A stretch of DNA of 64,000 nucleotides from NCBI RefSeq assembly GCF_900109355.1, contig NZ_FOBF01000013.1, positions 62,001 to 126,000 on the forward strand. The letters are read 5' to 3'. Below the pieces are notes generated by a model, which had not been told where the DNA came from, ran no database searches, and saw only the letters and a list, made by a program, of their open reading frames with translations. The DNA is from Nonomuraea pusilla. Lineage in GTDB: Bacteria > Actinomycetota > Actinomycetes > Streptosporangiales > Streptosporangiaceae. Shown here piece by piece: positions 16,812 through 24,654 of the stretch. Made by a program: the position numbers and the translations under genes. How positions within the stretch are numbered: position 1 is the stretch's first letter; every line of letters begins with the position of its first letter.

Positions 16812-17306
16812 TCAGCGGGCCTTTCGCGGGGAGCGGGGGCGATGCGGGCTGGTCGGCTCGATGCAGCGGGACTGGACGTGCTCGTAGACCATCGTGGTCT
16901 GCACGTCGGCGAGTTCGCGGCGTTCGGTGAGGCGGTCGATGACGAAGGCGTACACGCTGTCGACGTCAGGGACGGCGACGTGGATGAGGAAGTCGTGGGC
17001 GCCTGAGGTGACGAACAGGCCGATCACCTCGGGCAGCCGTGCCGCCCATTCCCGGAACCCCTCGATGACGGGGCGGGCCGGAGGCCGGATGCGCACCGAG
17101 ATGAGCGCCTGGACGGGGCGGCCGGCCGCGTCGAGGTCCAGGGCCGCGTGGTAGCCGGTGATCACGCCGCGCTCGCGGAGCAGCCTCACCCGCTCCAGCG
17201 AGGTGGAGGGCGAGACCCCGGTCTTGGCCGCGAGGTCGCGGTTGGTCTGTCGCGCGTCGTTCTGCAGCTCCCGCAGCAGGGCCCGGTCCAGCGCATCAAG
17301 TTCCAC
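16812..17306 (-). CDS. Lrp/AsnC family transcriptional regulator
   Basis: 164 aa from GTG at 17306, chosen because family proteins begin with (V)-E-L-D-A-L-D-R-A-L-L-x-x-L-Q-x-D-A-R; the open frame extends upstream without Lrp similarity. N-terminal HTH (R-D-L-A-A-K-T-G-V-S-P-S-T-S-L-E-R-V-R-L-L) and C-terminal RAM ligand domain (V-I-G-L-F-V-T-S-G-A-H-D-F-L-I-H-V). Divergent from a DUF2000 gene; such pairs recur in actinomycetes, and Lrp proteins generally act on the adjacent gene. A 13-bp direct repeat lies between the two. Confidence 0.9.
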   Translation of the reverse strand: MELDALDRALLRELQNDARQTNRDLAAKTGVSPSTSLERVRLLRERGVITGYHAALDLDAAGRPVQALISVRIRPPARPVIEGFREWAARLPEVIGLFVTSGAHDFLIHVAVPDVDSVYAFVIDRLTERRELADVQTTMVYEHVQSRCIEPTSPHRPRSPRKAR

Positions 17307-17325
17307 GCAAGCCAATCTACGCCGG

Positions 17326-17514
17326 ACGAAGTGCGGCGAGCGGCGCTCTGGGGTTGATGTCTGCCTGACCACGGCTCCTGGGACGGTCACCGCGCGCCTG
17401 CCGCCGCTGCCTCCCGGTCGCCCCTCCGCACGAGCGACGCGGATTTCGCGGGATCGCCGCATCACGTTCACCGGAGGCTCGGAGCGCAGCTCTCCTGCCG
17501 AACGAAGTGCGGCG
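17326..17514. promoter_or_regulatory. Lrp-DUF2000 divergent region with 13-bp direct repeat
   Basis: ACGAAGTGCGGCG occurs at 17326-17338 and again at 17502-17514, 176 bp apart and flanking the rest of the divergent spacer. The upstream contexts are also alike (GCCGG / GCCGA). Lrp proteins often bind several spaced copies and wrap DNA. No gene is seen in this ~275-bp gap. Confidence 0.35.
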
Positions 17515-17581
17515 CCTCCTCCAAACAGCCGCATCTCTTACTAGCATCGTCGCGTTCGATCGAATGAGTACAGGGGATCGC

Positions 17582-18064
17582 ATGTCTGTGGTGAACTCGT
17601 CCAGCTCGGTGGGCTTCGCGCCCGAGGAGATGGACTTCGGCCTGTCCACCCGCCAGGCCCGGCTGAAGTGGGTCGTGATCGTCGATGCCGCCCTGCCTCC
17701 CGGCCGGGCCGCCAACGCCGCCATCTGCGCCGCCGCCCCCACCGTGGCCGCGGTCCCCGGCCTGCTGGGCCCCGACGTCGCCGACGCGGAAGGCGCGGTG
17801 CACCCGGGCCTGCCCTGGGTGGGCTGCTCGGTGCTGGCCGCCGACTCCGCCACGCTGCGCGCCGTCCGCGCCAAGGCGGCCTCCCGCGCCGACACCTTCG
17901 TGGCCGACGTGCCCGCCGCCGCCCAGAGCACCCGCGTCTACAGCGACTTCATCGCCACCGTGGGCAAGACCCAGCCCGAGGACATGGACTACTGCGCGGT
18001 CAGCATCGTCGGCCCGCGCAACCGGGTCGACAAGATCGTCGGCAAGCTCCCCCTCATGTCCTGA
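17582..18064 (+). CDS. DUF2000 family protein
   Basis: 160 aa from the ATG at 17582, preceded by AGGGGA; an ATG six codons earlier lacks a ribosome site. Conserved DUF2000 features: K-W-V-V-I-V-D near the start, G-R-A-A-N-A-A, and D-M-D-Y-C-A-V-S-I-V-G-P-R-N-x-V-D-K-I-V-G-K-L-P-L at the end. The fold resembles peptidyl-tRNA hydrolase 2, but the role is unknown. Divergent Lrp regulator is the likely controller. Confidence 0.85.
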   Translation: MSVVNSSSSVGFAPEEMDFGLSTRQARLKWVVIVDAALPPGRAANAAICAAAPTVAAVPGLLGPDVADAEGAVHPGLPWVGCSVLAADSATLRAVRAKAASRADTFVADVPAAAQSTRVYSDFIATVGKTQPEDMDYCAVSIVGPRNRVDKIVGKLPLMS

Positions 18065-18320
18065 GCCGCGACGGCGTGCCGGGCGCGGAACGCGAACCTC
18101 GCTCCGGCGTACGCGCCGTAGGCGGGCATGGCGGCCTTGCCGCCGACCGAGCTGACGTCGATGACACGGCCCATGCTGCGCAGCAGCAGGGGCAGGAGCG
18201 CCTGGGTGACGGCGACGCGCGCGGCGAGCGCCTCCACCTGCTCGGACCTGGCGACGTCGAGGATGACCGGCTCGATGCCGGTCGAGCGGATGGCGTCGGC
18301 GTAAAGGGCGCGGAGGGCGG
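18062..18320 (-). pseudogene. Short-chain dehydrogenase/reductase remnant
   Basis: Minus-strand translation reads A-D-A-I-R-S-T-G-I-E-P-V-I-L-D-V-A-R-S-E-Q-V-E-A-L-A-A-R-V and continues directly into A-V-T-Q-A-L-L-P-L-L-L-R-S-M-G-R-V-I-D-V-S-S-V-G-G-K-A-A-M-P-A-Y-G-A-Y. In an intact SDR about 60 residues, including the N-N-A-G motif, lie between these blocks, so there is an in-frame internal deletion. The N-terminal cofactor loop is also gone, and the Y-x-x-x-K active site reads Y-A-G-A-R. The remnant runs into the 3' end of the DUF2000 gene on the other strand. Clearly non-functional. Confidence 0.75.
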
Positions 18321-18366
18321 CAGGAGGGCCGGACCGGTTCGTCCGTTGGGCTTAGGGTGGGGCGGC

Positions 18367-19107
18367 ATGGGGCTGCAATTCGTTCAGGTGAATGTCAAGG
18401 CTCGGGACGACTCCGCGCTCGGCCGGTTCTGGGCCGAGGCGCTCGGCTGGGGCGTCTCCAGCGAGGGACCCGGCGTGACCAACGTCGAACCCGTGGACTT
18501 CGTGTGGCCCGACCCCGTCGCCGTCTGCGTCGATGTCGTCACCGTCCCGGACCCTGAAGCGGTGAGGTACCGCGTGCACCTCGATCTCGCCACCACCTCT
18601 GCCGCCCATCAGGCGCAGCTGGTCGCGCGCCTGAAGGAGCTCGGTGCGACGCCCGCCGACGTCGGTCAGGGCGACGTCCCGTGGACGGTCATGGCCGACC
18701 CGGAGGGCAACGTGTTCTGCGTCCTGGAGCCTCGGGAGGTCTACCGCGACACCGGGCCGATCGCCACGGTGGTGGTCGACTGCGCCGACCCGCGGGCCAT
18801 GGCCAGGTTCTGGGGCGAGGCGATGGACTGGACCGTGCACGACGTGACCGACGATCACGCGAGGCTGCGCTCCGCCAAGGGCGTCGGCCCGTATCTCGAG
18901 TTCCTCCGCACCACGCCCGGCGCGAAGACCGTGTGGAACCGCTTCCATCTCGACCTGCTGCCGTACCCCGGCGACGATCAGGCCACGGAGGTGGCCCGGC
19001 TGCAGGCCCTCGGCGCGACGCCCGCCGACGTCGGCCAGGGCGACGTCCCGTGGGTCGTCCTCGCAGACCCGGAGGGCAACGAGTTCTGCGTCCTCGGCCG
19101 GGACTGA
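18367..19107 (+). CDS. Tandem VOC (glyoxalase-like) protein
   Basis: 246 aa made of two ~120-residue vicinal-oxygen-chelate domains. Each ends with the same block: L-G-A-T-P-A-D-V-G-Q-G-D-V-P-W followed by M/L-A-D-P-E-G-N-x-F-C-V-L, showing internal duplication. Each domain begins F-V-Q-V-N-V-K-A-R-D or A-T-V-V-V-D-C-A-D-P with A-M/L-x-R-F-W. Cytoplasmic. Such glyoxalase_6-type proteins are often linked to resistance or detoxification, but no specific reaction can be assigned. No close operon partner. Confidence 0.85.
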   Translation: MGLQFVQVNVKARDDSALGRFWAEALGWGVSSEGPGVTNVEPVDFVWPDPVAVCVDVVTVPDPEAVRYRVHLDLATTSAAHQAQLVARLKELGATPADVGQGDVPWTVMADPEGNVFCVLEPREVYRDTGPIATVVVDCADPRAMARFWGEAMDWTVHDVTDDHARLRSAKGVGPYLEFLRTTPGAKTVWNRFHLDLLPYPGDDQATEVARLQALGATPADVGQGDVPWVVLADPEGNEFCVLGRD

Positions 19108-19168
19108 CGCCGAGCCACCCCCGCGCCGCCGTCTCGCCATTCTGCGCGGGGGCCACCCGCCGGGTCTT

Positions 19169-19182
19169 GGTGCAATTGCACC
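19169..19182. promoter_or_regulatory. Perfect 14-bp palindrome upstream of the MFS/D-aminoacylase operon
   Basis: GGTGCAATTGCACC is a perfect dyad located ~100 bp before the MFS start in an otherwise featureless 175-bp gap. It is locally AT-rich at its centre and is a plausible operator for an unlinked regulator, as no regulator gene is adjacent. Confidence 0.4.
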
Positions 19183-19282
19183 GCCGTCGGCTCCGACTTC
19201 ATGTCCCCGCACGAAGCACTCCCGGGTCACGTGATGGAGGGTTACGGGAACGCGCCGATGTGAAAGCCCCGGAGGTCTGTGC

Positions 19283-20536
19283 ATGGCACTCGCCGAAGAC
19301 ACCCCCACTCTGGCACCCGCGCAGATACGCAGGACGGCCACCGTCACCGTCGGCCTGCTCATGGGCGTCTGGGTGATCGACTACGTCGACCGGGTGATGA
19401 TGGCCGTGGCGTTGCCGTTCATCGGCCAGGACTTCGCGCTCACCAAGACCGAGCAAGGCTGGCTGATCACCGCCTTCTCCCTCGTCTACCTGCTGTGCCA
19501 GATCCCGGGCGGCATCCTCGCCGACAGGTTCGGCGCCCGGCGCCAGCTCATGGTCTCCCTGCTGCTCTGGTCGGTCTTCACCGCCCTCACCGGCATCGCC
19601 TGGGGCCTGGCGTCCCTCCTCGTCATCCGCGCCCTCTTCGGCGTCGGCCAGGGACTCTTCCCCGGCGCGTCCTTCAAGGCCGTCGCGGAACGCACCACCC
19701 CCGGCGTCCGCGCCACCGCCGCCGGCGCCATGCTCGCCTCCAACCAGCTCGGCGCCGGCGTCGCCCCGCTCATCGTCGCGCCGCTCATCCTCGTCCTCGG
19801 CTGGCGGCACACCTTCTGGGTCACCGCGGCCGCCGGCGTCGCCATCGGCGTCCTGCTCTGGAAGCTGCTGCCCAAGGCGCTGCCCGCCCACCTCAACGGC
19901 TCCGACGTCGTCGAGGACAAGGGGCTCGGCCTCGGCGCCGTCATGCGGTCGCCGTCGGTCTGGAAGTTCGCCGCCCTCTTCTGCGCCACCAACATGCTCG
20001 GCTACGGCCTGATCACCTGGGTGCCCAGCTACCTGCTGGAGGAGCGCGGCATCTCCCTCATCAACACCGGCGTCATGTCCGCCATCCCCGGCCTGGTCAT
20101 GTGCGCGACCGTCTTCCTCGGCGGCTGGCTGTTCGACCGCTTCTTCCACGACAGGGCCCGGCTCTACGTCATCCCGCTGCTCCTGATCACCGCCGTGCTC
20201 CTGGTGCTCATGCTGATGGCCGAGTCAGCCGTCGGGTTCACCGTCTACCAGACCCTCGCCATGGGGGTGGCGGGCCTCTCCTCGATGGGCATCCTCGGCA
20301 TGCCCGTACGCGCCCTGCCGCCCGCCGTCATCGGATCCGGCATGGGCATCGTCAACGTCGGCGGGCAGATCGCCGGCGTCCTCGCCCCCGTCCTCATGGG
20401 CTTCCTGGTGGACAGGTTCTCCTACAGCGCCGCGTTCGGCCTGCTCATCGCCACCACCGTCCTCGGCGCGCTGATCGCGTTGATCGTGCCCCAGCGCCCT
20501 GAGCAGTTCAGCCTCGGAACGAAGGAGCTCGCGTGA
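19283..20536 (+). CDS. MFS transporter (anion:cation symporter-like)
   Basis: 417 aa, 12 predicted helices. Motif A-like G-G-I-L-A-D-R-F-G-A-R-R at ~74-85 and D-Y-V-D-R in helix 1 are typical of the ACS family (organic-acid/sugar-acid uptake). ATG preceded by GGAGG. The stop overlaps the next start as GTGA, so it is coupled to a D-aminoacylase-type enzyme and probably imports that enzyme's substrate, such as an N-acyl-amino acid or a carboxylate. The substrate is inference. Confidence 0.88.
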   Translation: MALAEDTPTLAPAQIRRTATVTVGLLMGVWVIDYVDRVMMAVALPFIGQDFALTKTEQGWLITAFSLVYLLCQIPGGILADRFGARRQLMVSLLLWSVFTALTGIAWGLASLLVIRALFGVGQGLFPGASFKAVAERTTPGVRATAAGAMLASNQLGAGVAPLIVAPLILVLGWRHTFWVTAAAGVAIGVLLWKLLPKALPAHLNGSDVVEDKGLGLGAVMRSPSVWKFAALFCATNMLGYGLITWVPSYLLEERGISLINTGVMSAIPGLVMCATVFLGGWLFDRFFHDRARLYVIPLLLITAVLLVLMLMAESAVGFTVYQTLAMGVAGLSSMGILGMPVRALPPAVIGSGMGIVNVGGQIAGVLAPVLMGFLVDRFSYSAAFGLLIATTVLGALIALIVPQRPEQFSLGTKELA

Positions 20537-22005
20537 CGACATACGATCTGGTCCTGGCCCGCGGCCGGGTCATCGACCCCGAGACCGGCCTGGACGCCGT
20601 GCGCGACGTCGGCGTCAACGGCGGCGTCATCCAGGCCGTCTCCGACCAGTCGCTCGACGGCGTCACCACCGTCGACGCGACCGGCCTGGTCGTCAGCCCG
20701 GGCTTCATCGACCTGCACAGCCACAGCCTGGACGTCGCCGGCCACCGCCTGCAGGCGCTCGACGGCGTCACCACCGTCCTGGAGCTCGAAGCCGGCGCCT
20801 ACCCGGTCGCCGCCGCCTACCGCAGCGCCGAGACCGAGGGCAGGCCGCTCAACTACGGCTTCGCCACCTCCTGGGCCGTGGCCCGCATGGCCGTCCTCCT
20901 CGGCCTCGACACCAACGGCGACCTGAGGACCGACTTCCTCGCCAACATCGGCCGCGAGGAATGGCAGCGCGCCGCCCCGCGGCACACCGTCGACCGCATC
21001 GTCGGCATGCTGGAGCGTGACCTCGGCGACGGCGCGCTCGGCATCGGCATCCTCGTCGGGTACGCGCCCCGCGTCGACCCCTCCGAGTACCTCGCCGTGG
21101 CCGCCCTCGCCGCCCGCGCCGGGCTGCCGACCTACACCCACGCCCGCGAACTCGTCGAGATGGACCCCACCACCCCCGTCGACGGGGCCGAAGAGATCGT
21201 CCGCGCCGCCGCGGAGACCGGCGCGCACATGCACTACTGCCACGTCAACAGCACCTCCATCCGCCACGTCGACCGGGTGCTCGCACTGGTGGAGAAGGTC
21301 CGGGCCGAAGGCTCGCGCGTCACCACCGAGGCCTACCCCTACGGCGCGGGCATGACCGGCGTCGGCGCGGCCTTCCTCGCCCCGGAACTCCTCCACCGGC
21401 GCGGGCTGACCCCGCACTCCATCGGCCTGCTCGGCGCCGAAGGACGCATCCCCGACGCCGAGACCCTGCGCCGGGTCCGCGAGAGCGCGCCCGGCTCGGC
21501 CGCCTTCGTCCACCTGCTCGACGAGGACGACCCCGCCCAGTTCGACTTCATCCAGCGAGCCCTCACCTTCACCGACGCCGCCGTCGCCACCGACGCCATA
21601 CCCCTCCTGTGGCGCTCGGGAGCGCCTGACCCGCTCTCCTGGCCGCTCGGTCCCGACGCCGTCACCCACCCTCGCACCGCCGGCACCTACGGGCGGACGC
21701 TACGCAGGCTCGTCCGGGAGAACGGCGTCCTGTCGCTGCCGGAGGCCGTGCGCCGGTGCACGCTCATCCCCGCCGACGTCGTGGGCTCCGGCGTCCCGGC
21801 GATGCGGCGCAAGGGTCGCGTCCAGGCGGGCTGCGACGCCGACCTGACCGTCTTCGACCCCGAGACCGTCAGCGACCGGGCCACCTACACCGAGACGGTC
21901 AGGCACTCCTCCGGTTTCGTGCACGTCCTCGTCGGTGGCCAGTTCGTGGTCCGCGACGAGCATCTGCTGCCGACCGCCCTGCCCGGACGCGCCGTCAGAG
22001 CCTGA
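20533..22005 (+). CDS. D-aminoacylase / amidohydrolase-family protein
   Basis: 490 aa, GTG start overlapping the MFS stop. N-terminal L-V-L-A-R-G-R-V-I-D-P-E-T-G and P-G-F-I-D-L-H-S-H-S (H-x-H metal ligands) identify the D-aminoacylase/dihydroorotase-like group; T-H-A-R-E and H-Y-C-H-V-N-S provide later histidines. C-terminal A-D-L-T-V-F-D-P-E-T-V is the usual beta-sandwich end. These enzymes deacylate N-acyl-D-amino acids. D-amino-acid themes recur at the left end of the window. Substrate specificity cannot be read from sequence. Confidence 0.85.
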   Translation: MTTYDLVLARGRVIDPETGLDAVRDVGVNGGVIQAVSDQSLDGVTTVDATGLVVSPGFIDLHSHSLDVAGHRLQALDGVTTVLELEAGAYPVAAAYRSAETEGRPLNYGFATSWAVARMAVLLGLDTNGDLRTDFLANIGREEWQRAAPRHTVDRIVGMLERDLGDGALGIGILVGYAPRVDPSEYLAVAALAARAGLPTYTHARELVEMDPTTPVDGAEEIVRAAAETGAHMHYCHVNSTSIRHVDRVLALVEKVRAEGSRVTTEAYPYGAGMTGVGAAFLAPELLHRRGLTPHSIGLLGAEGRIPDAETLRRVRESAPGSAAFVHLLDEDDPAQFDFIQRALTFTDAAVATDAIPLLWRSGAPDPLSWPLGPDAVTHPRTAGTYGRTLRRLVRENGVLSLPEAVRRCTLIPADVVGSGVPAMRRKGRVQAGCDADLTVFDPETVSDRATYTETVRHSSGFVHVLVGGQFVVRDEHLLPTALPGRAVRA

Positions 22006-22191
22006 CCCCCGCGCAGGGCACCTGCCCGACGGAGCCGCCCGGCTCCGGGTTCCGGAGCCGGGGCGGTCAGAGCTCGGCCAGGACCTCGATGTCCTCCGCC
22101 ATGGCGTCGGGGGCCACCGCGAACGCCGCCGCGGCCTCCGGGGTGCCGGGCGCTGCCTCGCGGGCGGCCCGCAGACCGGCGGACGTGAGGC

Positions 22192-22735
22192 TCAGGTGCG
22201 GGGAACGGCTCGGACGACCACGACGCGGCGTCCGCGCGTGTGACCGGCCCGGCTGTCGATGTGCGCCGCCGCGGCCTCGGCGAGCGTGTACGACCTCTCG
22301 ACCGGGATGTGGAGCTTCCCCCGCGCGATGAGGCCGACGGCCTCGGCGAGCGCGTCCGGCGCGCCCCCTGCCACGCCGGAGAACCGCACACCGAGCTCCG
22401 GCGCACCGAGATCGGCGGTGGAGATCACCTTCCGCGGGTCCCCGGCCAGCTCGACGAACTCGCGGATCACCCCCGAGCCGGCCGGATCGGGAGCGGCGTC
22501 CACCTGGCCGAGCTGCCGCACCCGCTCGACCCAGCCCTCTCCGTACGTCGTGGCGAGGGCGCCCAGGCCACGAAGGTAGTCCTGGTTCGCGGCCCCGGCC
22601 GTGCCGATCACCTTGACGCCGCGGTCGCGGGCGGTCTGCAGCACCGCCGATCCGACTCCCCCGACGCGCCGCTGACCGGCAACGTCTGCCCGGGCCGGAC
22701 ACCGGCCTCGCGGATGACGCGCAGCGCGGAAGGCA
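22192..22735 (-). pseudogene. Quinone oxidoreductase-like (zinc-free MDR) remnant
   Basis: Minus-strand translation gives the C-terminal Rossmann half of an NADPH:quinone reductase: G-G-V-G-S-A-V-L-Q-T-A-R-D-R-G-V-K-V-I-G-T, later D-A-L-A-E-A-V-G-L-I-A-R-G-K-L-H-I-P-V-E and A-H-I-D-S-R-A-G-H-T-R-G-R. The preceding R-P-G-Q-T-L-P-V-S-G-A-S is in another frame, showing a frameshift at ~22660. The N-terminal catalytic half is missing and replaced by unrelated sequence. A short minus-strand frame at 22066-22191 (ending D-A-M-A-E-D-I-E-V-L-A-E-L) may be another fragment; I do not recognise it. Confidence 0.75.
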
Positions 22736-22738
22736 GCG

Positions 22739-22900
22739 ACCCGCCAGAAGATCGCCGACACCGCCCTGCGGCTCTTCCTGCAGCGCGGGTACGACGCCGT
22801 GGGCATCCGCGACGTGGCCGCCGAGGCCGACGTGGCCGTCACCATGAGTTCGCCTCGGAAGAGGCCCTGGTGCGACACTGCACGGCCGACAGCGCCGCCC
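22739..22900 (+). pseudogene. TetR-family regulator remnant
   Basis: Plus-strand codons from 22739 read T-R-Q-K-I-A-D-T-A-L-R-L-F-L-Q-R-G-Y-D-A-V-G-I-R-D-V-A, a clean TetR helix-turn-helix start. It breaks after A-D-V-A-V-T; the expected V-F-x-H-F is deleted and the following F-A-S-E-E-A-L-V-R-H is in a different frame. No ligand domain remains. It resembles the start of the intact TetR gene at 52938-53522. It lies head to head with the MDR remnant, as in a common regulator/oxidoreductase pair. From 22901 to 23114 I see no supportable gene. Confidence 0.7.
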
Positions 22901-23114
22901 CGATCTGGCGCATGATCGGCGAATCACCCGCCCCCGGGCGGACGGTTCACGTCGTCCGGGACGAGCGGCTTCAGGTCCTTGAGGCCCCTTCTCGCCGCGG
23001 ACGGCTTCCCCGTGGTGAAATGGCGATCAAACGACGTCCCGCGCGGTGACACGCCGGCCAGGCGCCGACGGGGCCGCGCGGCGACGACGGGTGACCGCCA
23101 GAAAGGCAGTGTCG

Positions 23115-23861
23115 ATGTCCGGCACGGAGTTGTACGACACCATCGGAGCCCACTACACCGCGACCCGGCGCACCGAGCCCCGCATCGCCGCGCGTATCCT
23201 GGCCGCGCTCGGCGACGCCCGCACCGTGCTGAACGTCGGGGCGGGCACCGGGTCCTACGAGCCGCCCGACCGCCAGGTCCTCGCGGTGGAACCGTCGGCG
23301 CTCATGCGTTCCCAGCGCCCCGCGGACGCGGCGCCGTGCCTGATCGGATCCGCCGAGAGCCTGCCGTTCGACGACCGGTCCTTCGACGCCGCGATGGCCG
23401 TCTCCTCCGTTCATCACTGGCAGGACCCGATCGCCGGACTGCGGGAGATGCGGCGGGTCGCCCGCCGCGTGGTGGTGTTCACGCACGACACCAGTGACGC
23501 CGGATGGCTTCACCGGTTCTGGCTCACTCGCGACTACCTGCCCGAGGCCGTGGACCTCGTCGCCGGCCGGCCTTCCGTGAACGAGCTGGCCCGCGCGATC
23601 GGAGCCGGGATCGAACCGGTGCTCGTCCCGTGGGACTGCGCCGACGGCTTCTTCGAGGCCCACTGGCGCCGGCCGGAGGCGTACCTGGAGGAGAACGTCC
23701 GTCGCGGGGTGTCGGTCTGGGCCAGAGTCGGGCCGGAAGCCGAGCGGCGCGCGGTGCGCGGCCTCAGGGAAGACCTCGCGTCCGGCCGGTGGGCCGAACG
23801 CAACCGCGACCTCGTCGATCTCGACGCGGCAGAGCTCGGCCTTCGCCTGCTGATCGCCTGA
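23115..23861 (+). CDS. Class I SAM-dependent methyltransferase
   Basis: 248 aa from ATG at 23115 (AAAGGCAG upstream); the open frame extends 23 codons further without similarity. SAM motif V-L-N-V-G-A-G-T-G-S-Y (~36-46), then V-E-P-S acid loop, D-A-A-M-A-V-S-S-V-H-H-W motif and L-R-E-M-R-R-V-A. UbiE/methyltransferase_11 type. Acceptor unknown. It follows a decayed region and has no clear operon partner, although the next gene starts 22 bp downstream. Confidence 0.85.
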   Translation: MSGTELYDTIGAHYTATRRTEPRIAARILAALGDARTVLNVGAGTGSYEPPDRQVLAVEPSALMRSQRPADAAPCLIGSAESLPFDDRSFDAAMAVSSVHHWQDPIAGLREMRRVARRVVVFTHDTSDAGWLHRFWLTRDYLPEAVDLVAGRPSVNELARAIGAGIEPVLVPWDCADGFFEAHWRRPEAYLEENVRRGVSVWARVGPEAERRAVRGLREDLASGRWAERNRDLVDLDAAELGLRLLIA

Positions 23862-23883
23862 ACCCCGCCCACGCCCGGCTGCT

Positions 23884-24576
23884 ATGGTCGCGCGCATACG
23901 ATCGAGTTACCTCGCCTGGGACGACGCGGTGGACCTGTTCGAGCGGCGCGGGCTGCCGAAGGGGACGTACGAGAACCTGTACGAGGAGGAGTACATCCTG
24001 GTGCCGGGTCCCGCCGCGGTGACGGGCGAACTCCCCCTCGACGAGCACGAGCGGACGCCGTGGCGGCATGACACGCCCGACGCGGCGACCGGTTACGTCG
24101 TGGACGGCGACCTGGTCGTCGACGGGAACATCACCGACGTGGACGACGGGGCCGCCGCGCTGATCGTCCTCGGGAGCCTGCGGGCGAGGAACGTCTACCT
24201 GGCCGGCGACGCGAAGCTGGTCGTGGGCGGCCAGGTGACGGCCGAGACCTTCGTCGGCGACATGACCGACAAGCTGGTGATGATCCACGGAGACCTGCGG
24301 GCCACCGTCTCGATCTTCTGGAACGAGTTCTGCCCCGACCTGATCGCCGGCGCCCTCCACGGCAGGACCCTCACCCCCGCCTACCTCGACCTGTCCACCG
24401 CCGTCATCGGCGGTCTGGCCGACCCGTCGCCCGAGGCCCCGCTCAGCCGGCTCCTCGTACCCGAACTGCTGGTCGCCGGAGCTCCCGGCCCCGACGACCT
24501 CCCAGAGCTCGGCATCCGCGGCGACGTCCTGCGCGACCGCCTGCTGGCCGGCCTCCCCCTCACCACCACGCCCTGA
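23884..24576 (+). CDS. Hypothetical protein with beta-solenoid (polymer-forming-like) core
   Basis: 230 aa, ATG 22 bp after the methyltransferase. The middle (~75-150) shows repeating short strands with Gly/Asp turns: V-D-G-D-L-V-V-D-G-N-I, A-L-I-V-L-G-S-L-R-A-R-N-V-Y-L-A-G-D, L-V-V-G-G-Q-V-T-A-E-T and M-I-H-G-D-L. This is the pattern of bactofilin-like right-handed beta-helices. N- and C-terminal regions are not recognised. No signal peptide or membrane segment. Function unknown; a structural or scaffold role is a guess from fold only. Confidence 0.6.
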   Translation: MVARIRSSYLAWDDAVDLFERRGLPKGTYENLYEEEYILVPGPAAVTGELPLDEHERTPWRHDTPDAATGYVVDGDLVVDGNITDVDDGAAALIVLGSLRARNVYLAGDAKLVVGGQVTAETFVGDMTDKLVMIHGDLRATVSIFWNEFCPDLIAGALHGRTLTPAYLDLSTAVIGGLADPSPEAPLSRLLVPELLVAGAPGPDDLPELGIRGDVLRDRLLAGLPLTTTP

Positions 24577-24654
24577 TCCGCTCCGGCGACGGCGCTGCGC
24601 GAACCAGGCTCGGCCTGGACGGAACCGCCCCGCCCCGCTGCCGGAACCGGGACG

